This document shows, one piece after another, positions 54,029 to 64,000 of a DNA stretch of 64,000 nt. The notes under the pieces were generated by a model. It made no database searches. It was not told the origin of the DNA and worked only from the letters and a program-made list of their open reading frames with translations. Positions within the stretch are counted from its first letter, which is position 1, and every line of letters starts with the position of its first letter. The DNA lies in assembly GCF_937616625.2 (NCBI RefSeq), contig NC_065570.1, positions 67,731,665 to 67,795,664 on the forward strand, in the 5' to 3' direction. Made by a program: the position numbers and the translations under genes. The stretch is from Mercurialis annua (lineage: Eukaryota; Streptophyta; Magnoliopsida; Malpighiales; Euphorbiaceae).

Positions 54029-54961
54029 TAAAAGTTTTAACTAAACCATGAATTCATATTTACAGATTGTGGAAACATATAGACGTCTAAAACGTGGTAA
54101 ACCGAGAGTAAAAATTATGTCGAAGTAACCAATGATAAATTTTTGGTAAATTAAGTAAACTACTTTATTTGAATTTTATAAATCTGAATAACATAGTAAA
54201 CTTGTTTTTTCAGTAAGCTAAAAGTAAACCAGTAGTAAATTAATAGTAAATATTTTTTTTCAGTAAAATAGAAATAAACAAGTTGAAACTAATTTATTAC
54301 ATATTTCTATAATACTGATAGTAACTAATAGTAAACTAAGCCATAATTTACTTTAACCTTTATAATTTAAAAACTATACCAATAGCAAACTTGTTTTTTT
54401 TTTAAAGAAAACTGATAATAAGCCGATAGTGAACTTATCTTTTAGTAAACCGGTTGTAAATCATTAGTAAATTTAAATTATGATTTTTTTTGAAAACCGT
54501 ATTTTGGCAAATAAAAACCGTATTTTTCAATTTTTTCCAGTTAAACCGTGTTTTTGTATGGTCAAATCGGTATTTTTGAGATTATTTTGCTATTATGCGG
54601 GTATTTCTCAAAAAAAAAAACCATAGGATTATGAAAACTAAATTACAATACATGATATAAACAATTTATACATTTTATGTTCTATTAAGCATATAATTAT
54701 CATATTTAAAATTTTAATTTAAACAATTCTAGTACATATATTATTATGCATATTGATGTCTACGTTAATCATTATTATTCTATGAACAATAACAATTAGT
54801 GCCATAATTTTAATACTAAATCATAACATATATATATACTCTGTGCTACCTCAGTTTGATTTGAGCTTTGATGTCAGTGCTAGCTCAGTTCATGTAATAT
54901 TTGTCAAGCTCTAACTTACCTCGAGATGGCTCGTATATATTGCTCGCTATGCCAAACGAGT

Positions 54962-55029
54962 AATAATTCAAGTCGTGGTTTCGATTCCTCCCACAAGCAC
55001 TCTCCCCTCTCCAATTATCAAAAAAAAAA
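54962..55029 (+). mobile_element. SINE 3' half at the edge of the duplication
   Basis: Plus-strand 'gtcgtggtttcgattcctcc', then 'cacaagcactctcccctctc', then 'caattatc' and a poly-A run. The same tail ends the other SINE copies. It abuts the last base shared by the two duplicates. Confidence 0.65.
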
Positions 55030-55663
55030 GCAAATCAAACTTGAACTTGACTTGCATTTTATTCACTTTAGTGCTTAATAAGCCGAGCTCTATTAAATAA
55101 AAAATAAATATTCGTAGTATTCAGATAATTTATATTTATATTTTATTACTTCTATAAAAGACAACTCGTGATTTTATAGTCAAGTTTTTAGTAAAATTAA
55201 ATGAGTTAAATATCATTAAATTTAGATTCAAATAAAATGAACAAAAAAATTAAAGTGAAGTGCATTAAATTGAATGAACAAATAAAGTCGAGGCAAACCA
55301 CACAGGAGCGGCTCAAGAGGCATTGAGTCCAAGTAAAAAGACAAGTGTTTTGTTTTTGCAGTCATCCAATGGCTACAAAATTCCTCTTCGTTTAATCATA
55401 ATTACCTACTCAAATACTTCTCCGGAACCAAGACTCTATCATTCATTATTTATATATAAATTCATAAATACTAAATATATTATCGTATCATATGATAAAA
55501 GAATATATTTAAGATACTTTCTCATGGTTGATACTCACAATCACCAAGTTCGTTTTCTTCTTCTTGAGCTCTTTTTTTTTTCTTAACTCGAAACCGCTTA
55601 GTTTATTAATTTTTATTTTTTATTTTTTTGTGAAATTGTGAATTACAGGTTCCTCGTAAGAAG
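55030..55663. other. Upstream region of the C2-domain gene
   Basis: AT-rich. A TATA-like TATATATAAA lies at 55451-55460, about 200 bp before the C2 ATG. An acceptor-like 'gaattacag' at about 55648 may end a 5' UTR intron. Nothing else is recognised. Confidence 0.4.
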
Positions 55664-56176
55664 ATGGACCTAATAATAGATCAAGACAAAATTGAAAAGA
55701 AGGAAATAATCATACCAAAAGACTACCAAATTGATCTACATATTCAAATTCACTTTGCAGAAGGGCTCGACAATCCGAATATATATCCTGACGTGAAATC
55801 AAGATTTTACAAAGTCGTGTTTTCGGTTAATTCCGAAAACGAATACGAAACACCGTACGAGATAGGATTGCCAAATCCAATATGGATCAATCAAAAATAT
55901 CGAATTAGACTGAATAAGTTCATGGATATCAGGTTTTTGTATGTTGAAGTTGTGAGGTGTGGGGTTTCAGGTTCTGAATCCGATCCTGAAAGCTCTAATG
56001 GGCGTAGTGTAGTCGGTAGGGCTCGAATTCCTCTTCCGAAGGTGACGCGTAAGAAAAGCGGTCGCTACGGACTTGTTAGGTGTTTCTACGGCGAATGTAA
56101 AGCTGAAGGACACGTCGGACTCACATTGGAGATGAAAAAGATTGTCAAAAAAGAGAGAAATTATTACATATTTTGA
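55664..56176 (+). CDS. Small C2-domain protein, 170 aa
   Basis: Single-exon ORF. Residues about 20-150 follow the plant C2 pattern. A first strand is QIDLHIQIHFAEGL, a middle strand is FYKVVFSVNSENEYETPYEIG, then NPIWINQKYRIRL, a strand LYVEVVRCG, and VVGRARIPLPKV as the last strand. The Asp residues that bind calcium in typical C2 loops are sparse, so calcium-dependent membrane binding is doubtful. A basic tail (KKIVKKERN) follows. Similar short C2 proteins (SRC2-like, BAP-like) act at membranes in defence or stress responses, but I do not recognise a specific orthologue. The start is the first in-frame ATG after an acceptor-like site. It could be a young or decaying gene, as it is isolated in repeat-rich DNA. 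Confidence 0.65.
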   Translation: MDLIIDQDKIEKKEIIIPKDYQIDLHIQIHFAEGLDNPNIYPDVKSRFYKVVFSVNSENEYETPYEIGLPNPIWINQKYRIRLNKFMDIRFLYVEVVRCGVSGSESDPESSNGRSVVGRARIPLPKVTRKKSGRYGLVRCFYGECKAEGHVGLTLEMKKIVKKERNYYIF

Positions 56177-56671
56177 AGAATCTCGCGGAGTTTTTATGAG
56201 AGAAGTTTATATCGATCCGACATAAATAAGTGATTTCCCGTTTAACAAATTGTGAACTTCCTAAAGTATGGCAGGGACGAGATTAATTTCAATTAGGCCG
56301 GCAGAAATTCTTATTACTATTGATTTTTCTTTTTAGTTGGTTATAGCCTTGCTTTTAGTCTAAATTAATTGTGTGAGAATTTTGTTTATTTTGGAATTTT
56401 ATTGAAAATTTGATTAGGAGCATGAATGTTTCCTCTACACAGGCAAACTATAATCACCTATTGCAATGAATTTTGTAAGTTGGATTTCGTAGTATAGACA
56501 ATTGGTAGGCACTTGGTCATGAATTAATGGATAACTGGATATTGGATCCACAAATAGGTCCCATTGATTTTTCTCATGAAAATAAATGTGAAAACGGTAA
56601 TGGGACCATCGTTAATTGAGATGATAGAGTAGCATTAGAAGTAGGGATGGCAATAAGACGTTAATTGGGAT

Positions 56672-56754
56672 ACCAATCGACTATAATTCAAATGTTATAA
56701 ATTGTAGTTTGATTCCTTTCACAAACGCTTTCTTTTCTTAGTTGTTAAAAAAAG
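56672..56754 (+). mobile_element. Degenerate SINE copy
   Basis: 'ccaatcgactataattcaaatg' resembles the A-box region, 'tagtttgattcc' the B-box, and 'cacaaacgctttcttttctt' the shared tail. Confidence 0.5.
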
Positions 56755-58178
56755 ATGATAAAATAATATTAGAGATTGAAATATTTATCCCACACAATAG
56801 ATATGTCATTTTTACAAAAAAACCCAATAAATATTTTATATTTGCGATAGAGAATTTTTATTTACTGCTCATTTTTTATCATTTAATATTCCAACATGGA
56901 AAACGTCTCACTGATATGTTGCATGAATGACATAATACAACCGTTGTATTATATAATTATTCTAAAAATTGAGATAAATATAGGAGGGGAAGAGAATGGA
57001 AAAGCCATTTTCATCAAAAATACTCTTTGTTACAAAAGGTATCTTAATTCTTTTGAAATCATATTTTATTAAATTCTTTTAAACTTAAAAAACCTTACTA
57101 AATGTATAATTTTTAATTTTCATATATAGCTTGGTTTTTAATTTAAAGTTTTACAAATTTTTAATTCAAATTGATACATTATTTAAAATTACAAATTTGA
57201 CCTTTCTATCATATAGACTTTTCACCAATATCCGCCATTTTATTAAATTTGGATGTGAATAATTTATTTTTATTTAAAATTTAACATTATAAAAAATATA
57301 AATTGAATTCTCTGTTAATGTCAGGTAAAAATTGAATTCTCATTAATGCGACTAATGTCATATGTATGATACATATTGTCCATGTCAGCATAAGTAAAGA
57401 AAATAAAAATTTATTAAAAGAAGGTCCAGTTTGATATTTTTTAATTATATTAGAGTCCAATGTGAAAAAATTATTAAGGTCCAAATTAGAAGTTTCTTTT
57501 TTTATAAAAATATATATTTTCAATTAAATGTTTGCAAAATACGCTCTTTTGATAGATTATTGATAGATCATTGGTAGCTTATTAGTAGAAGGCCTATTTT
57601 TGCTGGAAAAAAAAAGAAGTTAGAAAAAAAAAAATTACAGCAGCAAAAATCTATACTATATTTTCAGAAAAATTTCAAAAAAAGTGTGTGGGGTATAATT
57701 TTCTCAATTAAAAATCAAGACAAACATATAAGAGTCTAAATTATATATTCTAGCCCAAAAAAATAAAAAAATAGGTCACCGCCACTAATTCAGCAACTAA
57801 GTCAGATGCGTCAAAACCTATATATAAATATCCAGAGTTACATACTGGTTTATTCAAGAATCTGCGACCTGAGTAAAAAAACAAAACCTAGTTTGATTAT
57901 TTACATATTATTAATATTGTAGTCCCTTTCTTTATTTTTGATTTTAATATGTTCTTAATTACTTGTTTGCTAAGTTATCTCTGAATTCTCATATATTGCG
58001 TTTAGTTTGATTATTTAATCCTATTGTGTTTATTAGCTTAAGCTGGGAACACAATTAGTTAGATTCAAAAGAATTCGATTTTGGATTTTCTTTTTGTCAT
58101 TGAGGATTTTAGGTTCTCCAAAACCCTGATTTCTTGACAAGCACTCGCCAATTAAATTAGGTTGATTATCATATTTTA

Positions 58179-58401
58179 GAGAAATTCTTATGTAGACTCG
58201 GTCTACCACGTCATCTGTGGACTAACCAATCATATTATAGCACCTCATTAAAATGAGGGTATTTTTGTAATTTTATTTATTATTTGCATACACTTTTGAA
58301 TAATGATATTACAAAAATACCCTCATTTTAATGAGGTGTTATGACATAATTGGCTTAGTCTACGGATGACGTGGTTGACCGAATCTATCTAAAAATCTCT
58401 C
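58179..58401. mobile_element. TIR element, 223 bp, perfect 9-bp TSD
   Basis: Perfect CATATTTTA repeats at 58170-58178 and 58402-58410. The arms pair almost along the full length: 'accacgtcatc' with 'gatgacgtggt', and 'cctcattaaaatgagggta' with 'taccctcattttaatgagg'. Confidence 0.85.
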
Positions 58402-58496
58402 CATATTTTATTATACATGACTATATGTAGTAATAATTCGGTCTCTATTGCTAGCTTAATTGTGCGAATAAAGTCAATAATATTTAGTAAAAATTA

Positions 58497-58948
58497 GGGC
58501 AAAAGGGCTCAAAAACTACCCACCTTTCATTTTTTTTTCAATAGCACCCTGACCTTGTAATTTTTTCAATAGCACCCTATTTCGTATTTTTGGATTTCAA
58601 TAGCACCCCGACCTTGTAATTTTGTCAATAGCACCCTATTTCGTATTTTTCGATTTCAATAGCACCCTAAATCATCAAATTAAACTCATTTATCGAGGAC
58701 TTATTTGAATTTTTTTTAAGTTAAAAGGACTTGTTTAAATGTGTTCAAGTAGAAAAAAGTATAATTTCACCTTTAAATTTAGTTCTTTTGAAAATTTTCA
58801 TCCTTATAGTAATCAAATCATCTAATTTTCTCAATTAGGGTGCTATTGAAATTGAAAAATACGAAATAGGGTGCTATTGACAAAATTACAAGGTGAGGGT
58901 GTTATTGAAAAAAAATTGAAAGCTCGGTAGTTTTTGAGCCCTTTTGCC
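58497..58948. mobile_element. TIR element, 452 bp, perfect 9-bp TSD
   Basis: Ends 'gggcaaaagggctcaaaaac' and its near inverse 'gagcccttttgcc'. TAAAAATTA flanks it at 58488-58496 and 58949-58957. The left arm repeats 'caatagcacccta' several times; the right arm inverts it. Confidence 0.88.
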
Positions 58949-59194
58949 TAAAAATTATCATATCTCCGAAATTAGGTCAAAATTAACGTTTTTGCCGCCG
59001 AATTCATTATTTTTCCACGAATTTCTAGAATTCGGAAGAGAAAAAGTAATTTTATTTGCCCTCAAGTGAAGATAGTAAATATTCATTAATATATAATTAG
59101 ATTACTCGTGATTATTGTGATTTACAACTTATGATATATTTATAGATTCACATAATTTATTTAATTAGTCATCTATATGCTATGCAGGAGATTC

Positions 59195-60764
59195 TTGTAG
59201 CAATGCAGAAGGACACTTCAGCTGCTCCTACAAAAAGAGAGAACAAAATCAGAATTTGAAGAAATATCAAAGTCAGAATTCCATCAGGTGAAATAAAATT
59301 TGATTCTGAAACTTATTTTAACAAAGGGTCAACCCAGTCTTTTAACTTGCGATATAGGGTTAAATAACTAACTTTTAACTATTTTGATCAATTAAAGACA
59401 ATACTCTCAATTAATTTGGTCATTTAAGGACAAAATTATATAATATAAATAAGTTCAAGGACTGAAAGGATCCACTTTTGTCCTTAATTAACCTAAAAAT
59501 AGAGAGTATTGTACTTAATTAATCCAAAATTGAGAGTATTGTCCTAAAAATAGAGAGTATTGTACTTAATTAATCCAAAATAATTGAGTGAGTTATTTGA
59601 TCCTGAATTACAAGTTCAGAAACCGGGTTTACCCTTCATTCATAAAGAAACTTGTGATTTTCTTTAATGACGAAGATAAGAAAATGCATAGATAGATATA
59701 GATTATATTTTTCATTCAAGAAAAGAAGATTTAATGAACTTAATTGCTTCTGCCTGTAGGTAAAACAAGTAATCAGAACAAAAGAAATTCTGCAGAAGCT
59801 GTTGAAAAGAACAGAAATCTAACTGTTACAGTTAATAAAAGTAAATCACAACCTACAAAAGTTTCATCTGCGGTTCCAGAAGGGACGCAACCTTTAACAG
59901 ATTCATCTTCAAGAAGAAGGGAAAGTTCACCGGATCATCGGTCTGAAACACATTGGATTAAATGGGAAGGTATGTTCATAATTAGCAAAATAAATTTATC
60001 TACCGGCAACTATAGATCGTTTGCTAAATATTTTAATAATCTTTAAACTTTGTAAGTTTGGTACATCGTTTTTCTCGACCTTTGCCAAATATGCTCACCT
60101 CTCGTATAGAGGTGACATGGCGTAATGTTATAAGTCTGGAGTGTATAAGATTTATTCTACTAGGCATATATAAAAGTGTGCCGTACGCGTAAGTTTTACG
60201 AGGTATGAGTATATTTGGTAACTTTCCAAAAAAATAATAGAGCAAAACTGATAAGATTATCATGGTATATATGGCGAATGAGCTACCTTTATAAATAAGA
60301 GTTCTTTTAAATATGTGGAAAACTATGTGGACCCGAAATAAGAATGTCGAAATATGAAACATGACGAAACCTACTTTATAAGAATATGTTATAAGTAAAG
60401 AGTTTTAGAGTTTCATAAGATTTTCGGAAATGAAAACGAAGCATCAAAACTTAAAATTTGGGAAGTGTTTTTCGTGCAGTATAATGCGGAAGATTCAATA
60501 ATTATAACAAAAATCATTGTTGATTTTATAGGTGATGATGATGAAAGTGACGATGATGATCAAATCGGGCATGTTTGTCCGCTTTGTGAGAAAGATCTTG
60601 CATACGCACCGACAGCTCCAGAGATAGAGTTGGAGGTTTATGATCTTCCGGAGGTTGCAATTCTTCCATGCGGTCATACATTACATACACAGTGTTTGGA
60701 GATGGCAGGGTACGACGGAACCTTAAAAGATCCAGATTGCTTTTTGTGTCATGTAGGATTGTGA
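59195..60764 (+). CDS. Partial RING-type zinc finger gene, uncertain 5' structure
   Basis: The last exon (60532-60764) starts GDDDESDDDD and carries a RING-like set: CPLC, then CGHTLHTQC, then CFLC close to the C-terminus. This suggests a RING-type E3 ligase fold with a short Cys/His spacing. The preceding exon (about 59759-59970) is Ser/Lys-rich and ends THWIKWEG, joining in phase. An earlier exon at about 59195-59286 is open in one frame (DSCSNAEGHFSCSYKKRE) but does not join in phase at the obvious acceptor (ctgtag|G at 59759-59760); a slightly later AAG|T would restore phase. No start codon in a fitting exon is found upstream. It may be 5'-truncated or decayed, or its first exon may be distant. 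Exact family not recognised. Confidence 0.55.
59322..59637. repeat. Inverted-repeat element in the RING gene intron
   Basis: Ends 'aagggtcaacccagtctttt' and an imperfect inverse 'gggtttaccctt'. Inside are direct copies of 'agagagtattgtacttaatt'. No matching TSD. Confidence 0.5.
60330..60482 (+). repeat. Copy of the GCACGGAA-type dispersed repeat in the RING gene intron
   Basis: Shows 'gaaacatgacgaaacctact', 'gttataagtaaagagttttag', 'ttcggaaatgaaaacg' and a final 'tttttcgtgcag', matching the SCPL intron copies. Confidence 0.45.
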
Positions 60765-61991
60765 ACCATCGAAAAAATAACACAAACATCATACCATGAT
60801 TTAGTAAAAAGTTAGATTTAATTTTTTAGTTTTTTCTTCTCTTCTATTTTTTTTACTGCTACCAAGGTGTAAATTAGTGATTAAATTAATGACATTAACT
60901 TGTTTGGACTAAATTTTAAAACATAGTTACAGACCTAGTTTGAAGTGAATAATTAACATTTTAAAAACTTTTTTCAGGACTGTTCAGGCCTATTCTTTGG
61001 AGTTTATATTATTTTTAGACCTGTTAACATAATGGTTTAAATGCTCCATTTTTAAAAGCGTTAGGGTTATTTTTGCACCGAAAAAAATATCAATGGCTTA
61101 AGTGAGACTCGGGTAAAATATTAGGGTCAGTTTTGCACCTTTAACTCTATGATATTATACCATATATTATAATTATATCAACTACTTACTTTGAATTACT
61201 CTTGAAAAATCATTTTCAAATAAAAATCCAAGTAAAACTATTATACTATACATGAATCCTAAATCGAAACTACGCACAAGTCTAAACGACAACAGCTAAA
61301 TACTTACAGTGCTTGCCGTTTCTTAAACAAAAAGCAAAGCAAGTCGATGAAACGACACAGTAACTCATGGGTTAAGATTTTTGCAGTGCGTGTATATGGC
61401 AACTTATGGGTTAAGACTTGGCACTCTCGCCTAATAAGCCAAATAAGATGACAAAGTAACATGTTTGCTCCATATATGTTTTAGAAGTTATACTTCAATC
61501 CTTAAATATTATTTTTCAACATTTAATTGTTTTTGATTTTTTTTAATTTGATAAATTATGATATCTTATTAAATTATTAAAATACACGTGTTATGTTACT
61601 ATAGTACAATAACTAATAGTTTCAAATAATATTTTCTATATGATCACTTTTATTAATTATGGACAAAAAATTAGGGTAATAAATTTAAGATAATGAAATA
61701 TATTATATTTTTATTTTAAATTTTATGAAGATATTTCTTATATATTTATAATTTGATGTGTTTAATAAATTTCAACATACATACTATGTCAATAAATAAA
61801 ATTCCACATATGTAAACGTTTAGGTTAAAAATGATAAAATAAGCTCCTAATTTGATACTTTCAACTACAAATGCAAAGTATCACTAAATATAATAAAGTG
61901 ACGTGAGTATACGATAAAAACATATATATAAAAAATAAAATTATTTTAGCAAATAATGATCTTTATTTGTTTTTATGCATGTTTTTATTTT

Positions 61992-62982
61992 GGGTTAATT
62001 TTAATAAAATATCAAACCTTTTCAGTTTGTGTCAGTTATATCCAAACCTTTTAAAATTGTCTATTTTAGCCATTTTTGCGATATGTTAAACCTTTTTTAG
62101 CCATTTGCGGTTCGATTCAAAAAAATTGACAGCTCACATGCCACATCGTTGTCCAGTTAGCAAAATTCATCTGAGTTAAGCTTAGTTGGCATAATTTAAA
62201 AACCTATTCAAACCAAAAGACCGAACCACTAACCTACCCGACCAAAATCAAATCAAACCCTATGTTACTACTGAAACGATGTGTTTTATCCTAAAATTTC
62301 AGAAGCAAAACGCACCGTTTGTAAACCCTAATATGTTCAGCAACACCTTCGTCAAAATAGGAAAAATCCCACCTTCATCTCAGAAAAATCTTCATCTCTG
62401 AAAACCCTAAGCCATAACCAATGTCTATGTCATCAATCTCTGAATCATCACGCACTATAGAAAATGCGATGACTGAGTGTTCCTCCCGCCGTTTGTCTCT
62501 CCATAAACAGCTTCGAGCTGTTAAACGAAGAAGCGAGGGTTGATCAACGAGAAGAACTAAGACTTTGAGACGAGAACACAGACATTAGGGTTTTTCAGGG
62601 AAGATTATTGTGGAGTTAATCAGTTTTGACGAAGGTTTTCTAGAGAATGTGTTTTTCTATTTCGAATAAAGGTTTTTAGGGTTCAGAAACGCTGCGTTTT
62701 GCTTCTGCAATATAGGGTTTGATTTGATTTTGGTCGGGTAGGTTAGTGGTTCGGTCTTTTGGTTTGAATAGGTTTTTAAATTATGCCAACTAAGCTTAAC
62801 TCATTGAATTTTGCTGACTGGGCAACGATGTGGCATGTGAGCTGTCAATTTTTTCGGTTCGATTTGCAAATGGCTAAAAAAGGTTTACAATATCGCAAAA
62901 ATGGCTAAAATAGACAATTTTAAAAGGTTTGGATATAACTGACACAAACTGAAAAGGTTTGGTATTTTATTAAGATTAATCC
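61992..62982. mobile_element. Mutator-like TIR element, 991 bp, perfect 9-bp TSD
   Basis: TTTTATTTT at 61983-61991 and 62983-62991. Ends 'gggttaattttaataaaata' and near inverse 'tattttattaagattaatcc'. TIRs extend for about 300 bp ('caaaccttttcagtttgtgt', 'accactaacctacccgacca' and their inverses). The single-copy core (about 62280-62690) shows no transposase. Internal vocabulary ('caaacctttt', 'tttagccattttt', 'gttcgattcaaaaa') is shared with the 1344-bp element at 49614, so the two are probably related. Confidence 0.88.
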
Positions 62983-63743
62983 TTTTATTTTAAAAATCAT
63001 TACATGGGTTCTTCTTATAATAGAAATGGAAGTGAAAAAAATATACATAGTTAGAATAAAAAAGTAAAGAAAAATATTCAAGCGTCAATAAATAAACATT
63101 ATCCTCATCATTTAAAATTTTATAAGAAAATTAATATAATATTTTGTTTGAGTTTTCTTTTAACCGATATTTGCTTTTTTGTTTGAAAGTTTTTCTTTCT
63201 TTCGCCAGTTTATTTTATTATCATCTGATGTTAAAGTTTTAAAAAGAAAAATAAAATTTAATTTAAATAGATATTTAAATAATAAAAATAAGAATATTTG
63301 TCCTGGGTAGTTTAATAATATCATCCTATAAAATATAGCTATTAATTTAGATATATAAAGAATAACAAAAATTATATACTACAAGTACATATATTTTTAT
63401 ATGGGTAACTATATATCTTATATCCGGTTAAACTATCAAATAATTGAGTAAAATGATTTTTAATATAAAACTACTACAAAAGTATTAACATCGTTATATA
63501 AATATTAATTAAATTATAATAAATAAATATTAATGTGTTTTGCACCAATAAAATACAGTCAATTTTCTTTTCATATTTAATAAATTAATAAATTATTAAT
63601 TAATGTTTTTGTGAATCTAATAATATTTTATTTACAAAGTTTATCTCCAATTATTTTCATTATAAAAATTCTTTAAATGTATATAATTAATTTAAATTAA
63701 CGATAGTTTTAAATTTATTTAGTTATTAATTTTTAATTTATTT

Positions 63744-63817
63744 ATTTTTGATAATCGGAGAGGAGCGCTTGTGACAGGATTTGAACCCACGACCTAACAA
63801 TTTGCTGTTATAATTCA
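63744..63817 (-). mobile_element. tRNA-derived SINE copy
   Basis: Minus-strand 'ggtcgtgggttcaaatcctg' (B-box), then 'tcacaagcgctcctctccga' and 'ttatcaaaaa'. Same tail as the copies at 31591 and 54962. Confidence 0.65.
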
Positions 63818-64000
63818 ATAGAATATATTTTTATTGATATTATTTTTCTTAATGAAATATAAAACTCTTATTAAGGTATATTATTATATTTTAATAAATG
63901 ATATAACTTTTAAAATAAACGTTGTGTAATAAAATAAAATTGAAATGTTTAATTTTTTTACTTCAAATAATATATTATTTTAATACTAATTATTTGATTA

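Larger units (their letters stand above)
51893..54961 (+). repeat. Direct duplication, copy 2 (ATG11 3' end; no TIR insertion)
   Basis: Begins in sequence matching ATG11 intron 4 at 47102 and ends '...gccaaacgagt' like copy 1. It lacks 42 nt of the intron and the 1344-bp element. Coding exons, stop and 3' UTR are retained; a foldback element lies at 53794-54028 as in copy 1. Confidence 0.93.
56177..59194. other. Repeat-bearing spacer before the RING-type gene
   Basis: Contains a SINE copy (56672-56754), two 9-bp-TSD elements (58179-58401 and 58497-58948) and a TATA-like TATATAAATA at 57821-57830 that could serve the RING gene. No coding exon was found; in particular no ATG-bearing first exon of suitable phase for the RING gene is evident. 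Confidence 0.5.
60765..64000. other. Repeat-rich spacer to the window end
   Basis: Holds the 3' side of the RING gene, a 991-bp TIR element (61992-62982), a SINE copy (63744-63817) and very AT-rich DNA. No gene is seen. Confidence 0.55.

Noticed and set aside
55323..55586. 87-codon open frame upstream of the C2 gene as its first exon
   Set aside because: Begins with a non-ATG codon, has no C2-like or other recognisable sequence and no good donor site leading to 55649.

Overview
This window is nuclear DNA from a flowering plant, most likely a eudicot. It is AT-rich, and its genes carry many GT-AG introns. The encoded proteins are typical plant ones: a plastid phage-type RNA polymerase, a large organellar PPR protein and a full-length plant ATG11. 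I cannot place the family or species from sequence alone.

Gene layout. (1) 42-10672, + strand: a 19-exon plastid RNA polymerase gene (RPOTp/RPOT3), 981 aa by my splicing. (2) 11930-14668, - strand: an intronless 912-aa P-class PPR gene, best matched to At4g30825/BFA2. (3) 16360-22388, - strand: a 10-exon serine carboxypeptidase-like gene (SCPL29-like), 478 aa. (4) 25547-29871, - strand: a 13-exon mRNA cap guanine-N7 methyltransferase gene, 367 aa. (5) 29872-41719: about 12 kb of transposon-rich spacer. (6) 41720-48224, + strand: ATG11 in five coding exons, 1154 aa. (7) 51893-54961: a direct duplicate of the 3' end of ATG11 (last two exons plus flank). (8) 55664-56176, + strand: a small C2-domain ORF. 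(9) about 59195-60764, + strand: a partial or degenerate RING-type gene. (10) 60765-64000: repeat-rich spacer.

The genes are housekeeping functions rather than a cluster with one job: plastid transcription (RPOTp), plastid RNA stabilisation (PPR), secreted proteolysis (SCPL), mRNA capping and autophagy scaffolding. As I recall the Arabidopsis map, ATG11, SCPL29 and the At4g30825 PPR gene sit close together on chromosome 4, so part of this order looks like conserved microsynteny.

The most unusual features are in the repeats. The last two ATG11 exons exist twice. Their six coding differences are all synonymous, although the intron between them has diverged about four times as much. One copy carries a 1344-bp TIR element flanked by a perfect 9-bp target-site duplication, and the other copy preserves the empty site. 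At least eight further inverted-repeat elements in the window share Mutator-type 9-bp target duplications. There is also a non-autonomous Helitron with both ends, an Emigrant/pogo-like MITE, a tRNA-derived SINE family, an intron-loving short repeat family, and two GC-rich arrays of nested palindromes in otherwise AT-rich DNA. All positions come from reading by eye; no alignment or database search was run.
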